Below are positions 1 through 6,716 of a DNA stretch of 8,001 bases, one piece after another. Each line of letters begins with the position of its first letter. The first letter of the stretch is position 1. The notes under the pieces were generated by a model that saw only the letters and a program-made list of their open reading frames with translations, searched no databases and had not been told where the DNA came from. Source of the DNA: Oligosphaeraceae bacterium (GTDB taxonomy: Bacteria > Verrucomicrobiota > Lentisphaeria > Oligosphaerales > Oligosphaeraceae); assembly GCA_012515455.1 (NCBI GenBank), contig JAAYYJ010000195.1, forward strand, positions 1 through 8,001. Reading direction: 5' to 3'. Position numbers and translations under genes: made by a program.

Positions 1-1608
1 AATTTTCAGGTCTGGCAGACCAGCAATCAGTCTGCCAGCATGGTATTGCGCTGTCAGGAGCGCCCGGCAGTCGAGACGGCCGGGGCCAGCATCGGTCTGG
101 CCAGCACCATCCTGGTTCTGGATGCCAGCGGGAACTGTTTAGGCGAACAGACCTACCACATCAGCAACAGCACCGAGCAGTTCCTGTCCCTGCGCCTCCC
201 GCCGCACAGCCGCCTGTGGACGGTCGAGGTCGCAGGGGAGCCGGTCAAGCCGGTCATCCCGGACGGCGGTGGTGCCGGACGGGTCTGTATCCCGTTGGTG
301 AAAACGGCGGAGGGGGACCTGGATTATCAGGTTTCGCTCAAGTACTCCTCGTTTATCGACCTGCCAGGCGGAGCCCGCAAACAGGAATTCCCCTTCATTA
401 CCAGTGAAAACATCAGTGTGGAGCGCTGTCTGGTGGAATTGCGCCTGCCCCGGGACCTGCACTGGTTCGCCTTCGGCGGCAATCTGGGACAGGTGGTCGA
501 TCAGGACCAGTATTATTCCGGCCAGCTGGAGTACCAGCAGCAGCAGGCCCAGCGCCTGCAGCTGGCCATGCAAAGCGGAAATGTCTTCTCCCAGTCGCGG
601 GCGGTGCAAAACTACGCCAAATTCAACCGGCAGATTCAGAGCGATGTCTCTCGCCTGAGTCAAAACAGTCTGCAGCAATCCGCAGTCCGGAATATCCAGC
701 AGCAGCTGCAGCTGCTCGAACAGCAAGTCGCCGCCACCACCCAGCCCCAGACCAGGAACCTGACCTTCCGGGAACAATGCCAAAGCCTGGACCTGCTGCC
801 GCCCCCAGCCGAACCGGAGTCCGATCGCAGCTGGAACTGGCCCGACAGCGATTTTACCGGCGCGGGCTCAGAGACCAGCGAGTCCGACTTGCTCAGGCTG
901 CTGGGATACCGGCAGCAGGAACAAGACCGCCGGTCTGCCGTCCGCTGGAAATGGGATGAGCCAGTCCAGCCGCTAAAAGAGATGCGCGGCACAGACCTTG
1001 CGGCAGAGGAACGCTTGCGTGTTGCGCCAAGCAGCTCTGCTGCACTGGGCCAGGAACGGTCAGACAAAGACGATTCTTCGGCCCTCGGGGCCCTTCGCCT
1101 GGCGGACTCCGCCAGCGCTGCGAAGGGCGAAGGGGCGGCGCGGCGGCCGGCAAAGCCCCAGCCGGCCGCCGAGCCGCCGGCTCCGGCCGCGCCGGCCGCT
1201 CCTCCTCCGCCGGCGGCGGTTGCCAACCAGGCCAGCCTGCAGCTCGAGTTTCCGGCCCGTGATGACAGCCGCTGGCAGGTTCTGTATTTTTCCAGCCCCC
1301 GGGCTGTGCAGGAGGTCACCGGCCGGTCGTTGTCCCGGCGCAGTCTGACCGCCTGGAAGAATCTCTGTGGTCTGCTGTTGCTGGTCCTGCTGGCTGTTGG
1401 CGTCCGCGCCATATTCAAGCGCAAGGGTCTGGGCTGGCTGCCGGCCCGGCTGCGCAGCCGCAAAGCCGCGGCCCTGGCTGGACTCTGCGGGCTGTTCTTC
1501 GGCATATTCCCTGTACTGGGGCTGCTGCTGCTGCTTACAGCCGGCATACTGTACCTGCGCCACCTGCGCCCGGGAAGCGCCGCCAGCAGTCCCCCGCCGG
1601 AAGGATAG
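1..1608 (+). CDS. C-terminal part of a large membrane-anchored envelope protein of unknown function (5' end outside window)
   Basis: The frame is open from base 1, so the ATG at 40 is probably internal and the true start lies upstream; 535 residues are visible. Residues about 1-165 look like beta-rich domains, with a stretch (about 58-85) built around LRLPPHSRLW and VAGEPVKP. I recall similar stretches in large uncharacterised planctomycete-type proteins, but could not check this. Residues about 165-250 are Gln-rich (QQQQ, QQLQLLEQQ) and probably coiled-coil. Residues about 250-370 are polar and likely disordered. Residues about 375-408 are an Ala/Pro-rich linker, followed by a short beta-like segment (SLQLEF, WQVLYF). 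Two hydrophobic segments (about 451-471 and 490-518), separated by an Arg/Lys-rich stretch, anchor the C-terminus in the membrane. The soluble part is therefore probably extracytoplasmic. No catalytic motif was recognised. The stop is at 1606-1608; folD follows after 63 bases. Reality as a gene is well supported by length and codon pattern; function is unknown. Confidence 0.85.
   Translation, partial: NFQVWQTSNQSASMVLRCQERPAVETAGASIGLASTILVLDASGNCLGEQTYHISNSTEQFLSLRLPPHSRLWTVEVAGEPVKPVIPDGGGAGRVCIPLVKTAEGDLDYQVSLKYSSFIDLPGGARKQEFPFITSENISVERCLVELRLPRDLHWFAFGGNLGQVVDQDQYYSGQLEYQQQQAQRLQLAMQSGNVFSQSRAVQNYAKFNRQIQSDVSRLSQNSLQQSAVRNIQQQLQLLEQQVAATTQPQTRNLTFREQCQSLDLLPPPAEPESDRSWNWPDSDFTGAGSETSESDLLRLLGYRQQEQDRRSAVRWKWDEPVQPLKEMRGTDLAAEERLRVAPSSSAALGQERSDKDDSSALGALRLADSASAAKGEGAARRPAKPQPAAEPPAPAAPAAPPPPAAVANQASLQLEFPARDDSRWQVLYFSSPRAVQEVTGRSLSRRSLTAWKNLCGLLLLVLLAVGVRAIFKRKGLGWLPARLRSRKAAALAGLCGLFFGIFPVLGLLLLLTAGILYLRHLRPGSAASSPPPEG
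1090..1128. repeat. REP-like compound palindrome inside coding sequence
   Basis: An outer 9-bp inverted repeat (GCCCTTCGC at 1090-1098 and GCGAAGGGC at 1120-1128) encloses a perfect 7-bp inverted repeat (CTGGCGG at 1099-1105 and CCGCCAG at 1109-1115) with a three-base ACT loop. Only four bases (1116-1119) are left unpaired. The whole 39-base element could fold into a single stem-loop. It lies in the low-complexity part of the envelope-protein gene and keeps the frame, coding for part of an Ala/Gly/Arg/Lys-rich stretch. This shape resembles REP-type palindromic elements that have landed in a tolerant protein linker. No second copy was seen in this window, so repeat status is inferred from structure only. 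Confidence 0.55.
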
Positions 1609-1632
1609 TTTGTGACCCGTGCTACAACCCAG

Positions 1633-1650
1633 AGCCGCGCCCCTGCGGCT
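1633..1650 (+). other. Hairpin in the gap before folD
   Basis: AGCCGC at 1633-1638 and GCGGCT at 1645-1650 form a perfect 6-bp stem around a six-base loop, extendable by one G-U pair. It lies between the envelope-protein stop and the folD ribosome binding site. No T-run follows, so it is not a classical intrinsic terminator. It could be an RNA processing or stability element, or chance in GC-rich DNA. Confidence 0.3.
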
Positions 1651-1671
1651 TGCGAACCTAAAAGGAGTACT

Positions 1672-2565
1672 ATGTCTGCGCGAATCATTGATGGAAAACA
1701 AGTTGCCGCCGACATTCGGCAGGAACTGCAGCAGAAAATCACCGCCTTGCGCCGCGAGACCGGCATACAGCCCGGTCTCGCGGTGGTACTGGTCGGCACC
1801 GACCCCGCCTCGCAGTCCTATGTCAGCGCCAAAGAGAAGGCCTGTGCCGAAATCGGCATCTTCTCTTCTGACAACCGCCTGCCGGCCGAGACAAGTGAAG
1901 AAGAACTGCTGGCGTTGATCGACAAGCTCAACCACGATCCCAAGATTCACGGCATACTGGTGCAGCTGCCCCTGCCCCGGCAGATTTCCGAAAGCAAAAT
2001 CATCAACGCCATTGATCCGGAAAAAGACGTCGACGGCTTCCATCCGGTCAACGTGGGCAGGATGGTCCTAGGGGAAGAAACCTACCTCCCCTGCACCCCC
2101 CACGGGGTCCTGCAGCTGCTGCAGCGCTGTGAGGTCAAGCTGAGCGGTGCGGAAGTGGTAGTGGTCGGGCGCAGTAACATCGTCGGCAAGCCGCTGGCCA
2201 ATCTGCTGGTGCAGAAAGCACCTTACGGGAATGCCACCGTGACCATCTGCCATACCCGCACCCGCGATCTGCGCAGCCACACCCTGCGGGCCGATATCAT
2301 CATTGCCGCCGCAGGCTGCCCGAACACCATCACTGCCGACATGGTCAAACCCGGGGCAGTGGTGATCGATGTCGGCGTAAACCGGGTCGATGACCCCCAG
2401 ACCAAACGCGGCTACCGCCTGACCGGCGACGTCGATTTCGCGGCCGTGAGCGAGAAAGCCGCATTGATTACGCCGGTTCCCGGCGGTGTCGGCCCGATGA
2501 CTATCACCATGCTGCTGTTCAATACTGTGCAAGCCGCCCAAAAGAAAGCCTCCCATGCCCGATAA
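1672..2565 (+). CDS. folD: Bifunctional methylenetetrahydrofolate dehydrogenase / methenyltetrahydrofolate cyclohydrolase (FolD)
   Basis: A cytoplasmic enzyme that interconverts 5,10-methylene-THF, 5,10-methenyl-THF and 10-formyl-THF with NADP, supplying one-carbon units for purines and formyl-Met. The 297-residue length is normal for the family. Active-site residues are in place: Tyr50 and Lys54 (SYVSAKEKA), Gln98 (ILVQLPLP) and Asp121 (KDVDGFHP). The nucleotide-binding loop is VVVGRSNIVGKP (163-174), and the C-terminal signature PGGVGPMT spans 270-277. The ATG at 1672 is chosen over the in-frame GTG at 1612 because AAAGGAG (1661-1667) sits just upstream and because family homology starts at ARIIDGK. 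Spacing from that site to the ATG is short (4 bases). The last 11 bases overlap the start of the downstream methyltransferase gene, suggesting co-transcription and translational coupling. Confidence 0.97.
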   Translation: MSARIIDGKQVAADIRQELQQKITALRRETGIQPGLAVVLVGTDPASQSYVSAKEKACAEIGIFSSDNRLPAETSEEELLALIDKLNHDPKIHGILVQLPLPRQISESKIINAIDPEKDVDGFHPVNVGRMVLGEETYLPCTPHGVLQLLQRCEVKLSGAEVVVVGRSNIVGKPLANLLVQKAPYGNATVTICHTRTRDLRSHTLRADIIIAAAGCPNTITADMVKPGAVVIDVGVNRVDDPQTKRGYRLTGDVDFAAVSEKAALITPVPGGVGPMTITMLLFNTVQAAQKKASHAR

Positions 2566-3921
2566 ACGCCCTCTGCCTCCGAACCGCCTGGAGACCCAGG
2601 CCCGCGTCTGTGCCCAGGCCGTCGTAGATACCCTGAGCGAATCCCTGCTAAGCGGGAAGCCCGCCGACCGCTGCCTGAAAAACACCTTTTACGTCAACCG
2701 TCAGTTCGGCTCCCGCGACCGCCATCTGATCAGCGAGACCCTGTTCGCGCTGCTGCGCTGGTGGGGCTGGCTGCAGCATCTGGCGCCGCCGGCATTCGTG
2801 CAGGCCTGGCAGAACCAGACTCCGGACCGGAACCTCCCGATCCAAGAATGGCAGCCCTGCCTTTACGCTGCCTGGCTGCTGGACAATCCGGCCGAAATGC
2901 CGCCCGCCGCCGCACTTTGGAGCGCGGCGGAAGGTGGCAGGGTGGCGGCGCCGTCCGTAAGCCCGACCGCACAGTACAGCTTGGCTGAGCGCAGTCGGAT
3001 ACTCAAACCGCTGCTGCCGCCCGGAGTGTCCCTGGAGGTCTCCCAGCTGGTCCCGGAATGGACCTTCCAGCACTTGGCGCAGGAGGAAGGCATCGCCGCA
3101 GAGCAGCTCCTGCAATGGCTGCAAAACCGGCCCCCGGTATGGTTGCGGGCCCAGATCAGCGATGTCGAATGGCTGCAGCAAGAACTGGCCAATGACGATA
3201 TTCCCACCAGCCGTCACGAGCACCTGCAGTATGCCTTGAAAATCGAGCGCAGCAGCAGCAGTAATCTCCGCAATCAGGTCAATTTCAAAGCCGGTGATTT
3301 TGAAATTCAGGACCTGGCTTCGCAGGCCGTCGCCCAGATCTGCGCCCCTCGACCTGGGGAACAGTGGTGGGACGCCTGTGCCGGCGGCGGGGGCAAGACT
3401 CTGCATCTGGCCTGGCTGATGCAGGGCAAAGGCAGCGTCCTGGCCACTGACATCAGGCTGCACAAGCTGCAGGAGCTCAAGCTGCGGGCCCGCCGGGCCC
3501 AGTTCCCCAACATCCGCTGCAAGGAATGGAAAGGCAAGGCCATGCCGACCTTCCGGGGCGTTTCGCCGGTGTGCTGGTAGACACCCCCTGCTCCTGTTCC
3601 GGCACCTGGCGGCGCAATCCCGATGCCCGCTGGACCACCCGCGCCGCCGAACTGGCGGATTTTGTCGAGCTACAGCTGCAATTGCTCAGCAATGCTTCTG
3701 AAGCAGTGGCCCCGGGCGGCACGCTGGTGTACTCCACCTGCTCGATGTTCCGGCAGGAAAATCAAGGCGTTGTAGAAGAGTTCCTGCGGCAGAATTCCGC
3801 ATTCGCCCTGGCGCCCTTCACCTGCCCGGTCAGCGCCCGGGAATGCCCGGGATACAATCAGCTCTGGCCTTGGGACGGCGACTGCGATGCGATGTTCACG
3901 GCCAAATTCCAGCGCCGCTAA
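2555..3921 (+). pseudogene. RsmB/NOP-family rRNA cytosine-5 methyltransferase, split by a frameshift
   Basis: An SAM-dependent m5C RNA methyltransferase, probably acting on 16S rRNA. The reading frame from ATG 2555 ends at TAG 3578-3580 (341 residues), but homology continues in the next frame to TAA 3919-3921. Restoring one base near 3551 gives a 455-residue protein, close to the usual RsmB length. In order: a NusB-like helical RNA-binding domain (about 20-75); PPVWLRAQ (193-200); GDFEIQDLASQ (247-257); SAM motif I, DACAGGGGKT (273-282); acidic SAM-ribose position ATD (297-299). After the frame change come motif IV, DTPCSCSGTW, with a Cys in Pro-Cys, and motif VI, LVYSTCS, with the expected nucleophile Cys. 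Both cysteines lie in the second piece, so the first piece alone would be inactive. The start overlaps folD by 11 bases without a strong ribosome binding site. This is either a real inactivating mutation or a sequencing/assembly error; the intact downstream motifs favour an error or a very recent event. The family is certain; RsmB itself versus another NOP-family member is less so. Confidence 0.88.
3549..3556 (+). other. Site of the one-base frameshift in the methyltransferase gene
   Basis: The sequence reads CCTTCCGG here. Adding one T to the TT pair would read Met-Pro-Thr-Phe-Pro-Gly-Arg-Phe-Ala-Gly and run straight into VLVDTPCSCSG, exactly what the family has between the SAM fold and motif IV. 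As written, the frame instead gives FRGVSPVCW and stops at 3580. No X-XXY-YYZ slippery heptamer is present, so programmed -1 frameshifting is unlikely. Confidence 0.75.
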
Positions 3922-4424
3922 TTTCGCCCTGGCTCCTGCCGGTCCACGATTTCCGCCACATACATCTTATGCAGGCCGCCGGTACGGTAATAATTCTCCA
4001 GCACGGCTGGTTCCAGGAAGGCGGGTGCCTGCAGCGCCTGTGCGTACAGCACCCGGCAGTCGAGCACCAGCTCGGCTGCCTGGTAGCCGATATTTCCCTG
4101 AGCGGTCACAAACGCAGTCAGGCCGGCTTTTACCGCCTTGTCCTTGACCTCCCGCCCGGAACAGCCAGCACAGAAGTTCAGCGCGTCGCGCTGTTTCCCG
4201 GCAAAGAACGAGGCAGTGAATAGCGTGCGTTGTTCCAGGAGTTGATAGGTATAGCGTTCCGGCCGGATGAAGATGGTGATTACCGGCTTCATCCACAGGT
4301 ATCCGCAGGTGACCCAGTTTACGGTGATGGGGTTATAGTGCTCCGCAGTGCCGGCCGTAACCAGCAGCCAGTCGCGGGCAATCATCTCAGTCAGCTGGGA
4401 TATTTTTGCGTCACATGTGCTCAT
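3918..4424 (-). CDS. Flavin reductase family protein (FMN-binding split barrel)
   Basis: A 168-residue cytoplasmic protein of the flavin-reductase-like FMN-binding family, which binds FMN and typically uses NAD(P)H to reduce flavin or passes electrons to partner proteins. Recognisable stretches are WLLVTAGT (19-26), NPITVNWVTCGYLW (31-44), IFIRPERYTYQLLE (51-64), FTASFF (69-74), NFCAGCSGRE (83-92), AELVLDCRVLYAQ (117-129) and a C-terminal HKMYVAEI (152-159). Cys85 and Cys88 form a CxxC pair seen in this subgroup. The ATG at 4424 is chosen because family homology starts near it and AGGAG (4435-4439) lies 10 bases upstream; the in-frame extension to 4532 would run inside the aldolase gene. It starts 7 bases after the aldolase stop, so it is last in the kinase-aldolase operon. 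Its stop overlaps that of the convergent methyltransferase gene, and no terminator is visible. The physiological substrate is unknown; the operon position does not explain it. Confidence 0.92.
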   Translation of the reverse strand: MSTCDAKISQLTEMIARDWLLVTAGTAEHYNPITVNWVTCGYLWMKPVITIFIRPERYTYQLLEQRTLFTASFFAGKQRDALNFCAGCSGREVKDKAVKAGLTAFVTAQGNIGYQAAELVLDCRVLYAQALQAPAFLEPAVLENYYRTGGLHKMYVAEIVDRQEPGRN

Positions 4425-4431
4425 CGGCGGT

Positions 4432-5073
4432 TCACTCCTGCTTGGCTGTGCGACCTGGCGCTCCTGGCCAAGGCAGCTGCTGGGCCCGAACCAGTACTTC
4501 TGCTGCCGGGCAACCAGGGCTGTACAACGCACTGCCCACCCCGGCTCCGGAGCAGACCGCCAGATAAGATTCCAGGTTGGCGGCAGTGATGCCCCCGACG
4601 GCCAGAATCGGCGCCTTGATCACCGCCAGCAGGTCCCGGATGTATCCGGGCCCGAGCTGCCCGGCCGGGAACAACTTCAAGTAATTGGCGCCGGCCTGCA
4701 GAGCCGCAAAGGCCTCGCTGGCAGTCATAAATCCGGGCACGGAGACCAAGCCCGCCTGCAGTGTGGCTTGAATTACCGCAGCATCGGTATTGGGCGAGAC
4801 CACGAACTGCCCGCCTGCGGCCAGCACCAGCTGAACCTCTGCGGGGCTCAGCACTGTGCCCGCCCCGACCAGCTGGCGCCCGGCACAATGCCTGGCGGCC
4901 AAGGCAATACTCTGTTCCGGCTGTGGCGAGTTCAGGGGAATTTCCAGCAGCCGGATGCCGCCCTGGAACAGCGCGTCACAGACCGCAGGGACTTCCGGCG
5001 GCGTGATCCCGCGCAAGATAGCGACGATTGGGCATTCCTGCAGGAAACGCTGAAAACTCGCCCGGTTATTCAT
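4432..5073 (-). CDS. KDPG/KDPGal-type aldolase (2-dehydro-3-deoxy-6-phosphogluconate or -galactonate aldolase)
   Basis: A 213-residue class I (Schiff-base) aldolase of the KDPG aldolase family; it splits a 2-keto-3-deoxy-6-phospho-sugar acid into pyruvate and glyceraldehyde-3-phosphate. The TIM-barrel landmarks are present: IVAILRGITP (16-25) with Arg21, the base Glu44 in LLEIPLNSPQ (42-51), VGAGTVL (69-75), SPNTD (93-97), the Schiff-base lysine Lys133 in YLKLFPAGQLGP (131-142), and the phosphate-binding AVGGIT (158-163). The IPLNSPQ stretch is what I know from DgoA (phosphogalactonate aldolase), whereas classical Eda has LRTxxA there, so galactonate-type substrate preference is plausible but not proven. 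The length is normal. The start ATG shares the sequence ATGA with the stop of the upstream kinase gene, a sign of tight translational coupling; GGGGAG (5083-5088) lies 9 bases before the start. Confidence 0.94.
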   Translation of the reverse strand: MNNRASFQRFLQECPIVAILRGITPPEVPAVCDALFQGGIRLLEIPLNSPQPEQSIALAARHCAGRQLVGAGTVLSPAEVQLVLAAGGQFVVSPNTDAAVIQATLQAGLVSVPGFMTASEAFAALQAGANYLKLFPAGQLGPGYIRDLLAVIKAPILAVGGITAANLESYLAVCSGAGVGSALYSPGCPAAEVLVRAQQLPWPGAPGRTAKQE

Positions 5074-6167
5074 CGTTTGACTCTCCCCGAAGAATTGCCT
5101 TGCAGCAGTGCCTGCACCTCCGCGACGGTGGAATAGTTGAAATCGCCCTCGATGGTATGTTTCAGAGCACTGGCGGCAACTGCAAACTGGATGGCCGCAG
5201 ATGGTTCCGACAACTCCGGGGTATTCAAGGCATAGAGCAGCCCGGCGCAGAATGAATCGCCGCCCCCGAAGCGGTCCACGATATCATGAATCTGGTAGGG
5301 GCGGTATTCGCCTTCCGGTGACAGGGGCGCGAAAAAACTCTTCCGCTGCCGGGCATCGTAGAGCATCCCGCCCCAGTTGTTGTGGTCGGCAGAGATGCTC
5401 TCCCGCAGAGTAATGCCGATATAGGCCGCCTTGGTGAACTGCTGCGCGAGCTTGGCCGCGACAGCCTGGTAGCCGGCGCAGTTCAGGCGGCCTTCGGCCA
5501 CCGCACTGCCCTCGGCCTGAATGCCAAACACATCCGCGGCGTCCTCCTCGTTGCCGATGATGATGTCCGCGTGTTTGACAATTTGGGCCATGCATTTGGC
5601 CGCCAGCTTATTGGCGCTTAATTCCGGATGCCACTTCCAGAGCTTCTTGCGGTAATTCAAATCGCAGGAGATGGTCAGGCCCAGGTGGGCCGCCGTCTCC
5701 GCTATGCCCAGAGTGGCACGGTACGCCTTCTCGCTTAAGGCCGGGGTGATGCCGGTGAGATGCAAATGCGAACAGCCGACCAGCATCGCCTCAAAACAAT
5801 AATCCTCAGGGCCGGATTGGGAGATCACCGAATGGCTGCGGTCATAAATCACATTCGAGCCGCGCAGGGCCGCGCCGTGTTCGGCATAGTAAATCCCCAG
5901 ACGTCCGCCCGGAGACAGCAGCACCATGCCAGTATCTACACCTAAGCCGCGCAACTGCGCCAGCAAGGCCTGGCTGACCGGGTTGTCAGGCAGAGCCGTC
6001 AAGTAGCGGGTCTCCGCCCCCATAACCGCCAGCGACACGCAGACATTGGCCTCGCCGCCCCCGAAAGTGGCCTCCAGCTGCCCGGGCAGGACCTGCTGGA
6101 AGCGCTTCTTCCCGGCGGGGCAAAGACGAAGCATGATTTCTCCGAAAGCGGCAATTTTCTTTTCCAT
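5070..6167 (-). CDS. kdgK: PfkB-family 2-keto-3-deoxygluconate (KDG) kinase
   Basis: A 365-residue ribokinase/PfkB-fold sugar kinase that should phosphorylate a 2-keto-3-deoxy sugar acid with ATP, making the substrate for the aldolase encoded directly downstream. Visible landmarks are the N-terminal FGEIMLRL (8-15), the substrate-side FGGGEANVCVSLA (35-47), CDLNYRKKLW (168-177, the D-x-NYR-x-x-LW stretch typical of KDG kinases), NEEDA (206-210), and the C-terminal ATP/anion-hole motif DRFGGGDSF (298-306) with catalytic base Asp304. The usual GAGD is GGGD here, as in other KDG kinases. The ATG at 6167 is supported by AGGAG (6174-6178) six bases upstream. The stop overlaps the aldolase start (ATGA). 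It is 48 bases downstream of the DUF486 gene and probably in the same transcript. KDG versus 2-keto-3-deoxygalactonate as substrate cannot be decided from sequence. Confidence 0.92.
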   Translation of the reverse strand: MEKKIAAFGEIMLRLCPAGKKRFQQVLPGQLEATFGGGEANVCVSLAVMGAETRYLTALPDNPVSQALLAQLRGLGVDTGMVLLSPGGRLGIYYAEHGAALRGSNVIYDRSHSVISQSGPEDYCFEAMLVGCSHLHLTGITPALSEKAYRATLGIAETAAHLGLTISCDLNYRKKLWKWHPELSANKLAAKCMAQIVKHADIIIGNEEDAADVFGIQAEGSAVAEGRLNCAGYQAVAAKLAQQFTKAAYIGITLRESISADHNNWGGMLYDARQRKSFFAPLSPEGEYRPYQIHDIVDRFGGGDSFCAGLLYALNTPELSEPSAAIQFAVAASALKHTIEGDFNYSTVAEVQALLQGNSSGRVKR

Positions 6168-6215
6168 GGCTATCTCCTGAAGGCGTTTAAGGGGCTGGTT
6201 TCGGCGGGGCGGCAG

Positions 6216-6557
6216 TTATTTCCGGAACATAAAGAACACCGCCCCGCAGAGACAGAGTCCGGCCCAGAGGTAGTTCCAGGTCCATTTCTCTTTCAGATAC
6301 AACAGGGCGAAGGGTACAAAAATGCTCAGGGTGATGACCTCCTGGATGATTTTCAGCTGGGAGACCGTCATCACTTGGGAACCGATGCGGTTGGCGGGGA
6401 CCTGCAGCAGATACTCGAACAGGGCGATGGACCAGCTGGCCAGGGCGGCCAGATACCAGGCCCGGCCGCTCATATTGCGCAGATGACCATACCAGGCAAA
6501 GGTCATGAATAAATTGGAAGCCAGCAGCAGCAGAACTGTTTTCAGAGTCACGGGCAT
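6216..6557 (-). CDS. DUF486 / DMT-type small integral membrane protein
   Basis: A 113-residue, very hydrophobic protein that matches the DUF486 (DMT-superfamily-like) family in length and sequence style. Four membrane segments are apparent at about 5-24, 33-51, 66-87 and 92-111. Conserved-looking stretches are NLFMTFAWYGHLR (15-27), ALFEYLLQVPANRIG (45-59), QLKIIQEVITL (67-77) and LYLKEKWTWNYL (86-97). Family members resemble half-size drug/metabolite transporters, but substrates are not established. It is the first gene of the leftward operon. Start ATG at 6557 is preceded by AGGTG (6567-6571) nine bases away. Its place ahead of the sugar-acid kinase and aldolase makes a role in metabolite movement possible, but that is a guess from position only. 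Confidence 0.9.
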   Translation of the reverse strand: MPVTLKTVLLLLASNLFMTFAWYGHLRNMSGRAWYLAALASWSIALFEYLLQVPANRIGSQVMTVSQLKIIQEVITLSIFVPFALLYLKEKWTWNYLWAGLCLCGAVFFMFRK

Positions 6558-6598
6558 AGCGATTTACACCTGCAAAAAAGTAAAAGAAATAGCCTGTC

Positions 6599-6627
6599 TT
6601 GCAAAACGGCAGGAAATAAACTATATT
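6599..6627 (+). promoter_or_regulatory. Candidate sigma-70-type promoter for the beta-helix gene
   Basis: TTGCAA (6599-6604) is followed after 17 bases by TATATT (6622-6627), a five-of-six match to the -10 consensus. Transcription would begin near 6634, leaving a leader of about 124 bases before the beta-helix start codon. The -35 box lies in the loop of a short inverted repeat (CCTGTC at 6593-6598, GGCAGG at 6608-6613, one G-U pair) that could be an operator. A second pair, CTTGCA (6598-6603) and TGCAAG (6643-6648), brackets both opposed promoters symmetrically. Confidence 0.45.
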
Positions 6628-6647
6628 CTGAGATTATCGCAATGCAA
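6620..6647 (-). promoter_or_regulatory. Candidate sigma-70-type promoter for the leftward operon
   Basis: Reading the minus strand, TTGCAT (6647-6642) is followed after 16 bases by TATAGT (6625-6620), a five-of-six match to the -10 consensus. Transcription would start near 6613, about 55 bases before the DUF486 start codon. It overlaps completely with an opposed promoter on the + strand. It was identified by eye, with no experimental support. Confidence 0.45.
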
Positions 6648-6716
6648 GTGCGAGGCTGGAGCAGGACGGATGAATTCCTCCTGATTGGTGCCTCCCGCCG
6701 CCGCGAATCCGGAACC

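Noticed and set aside
40..42. ATG at 40 as the true start of the left-edge protein
   Set aside because: The frame is open to base 1, no ribosome binding site precedes it, and no signal peptide follows although the C-terminus is membrane-anchored.
1612..1671. GTG at 1612 as an upstream start for FolD
   Set aside because: The added 20 residues are not FolD-like, there is no ribosome binding site before GTG, and AAAGGAG precedes the ATG at 1672.
660..2043. Long minus-strand open frames of 379 and 327 codons opposite the envelope protein and folD
   Set aside because: They are Arg/Ser/Gly/Gln-rich antisense shadows of GC-rich coding sequence, overlap a certain FolD gene and show no recognisable domain.
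2068..3463. Minus-strand open frames of 205 and 271 codons opposite folD and the methyltransferase
   Set aside because: They lie antisense to regions with clear family motifs; composition is typical of shadow frames.
3541..3580. Programmed -1 ribosomal frameshift in the methyltransferase
   Set aside because: No slippery heptamer is present at the junction, and such recoding is not known for this family.
4348..5136. Plus-strand open frame of 262 codons across the aldolase region
   Set aside because: It is antisense to an aldolase with all catalytic residues and has no recognisable fold of its own.
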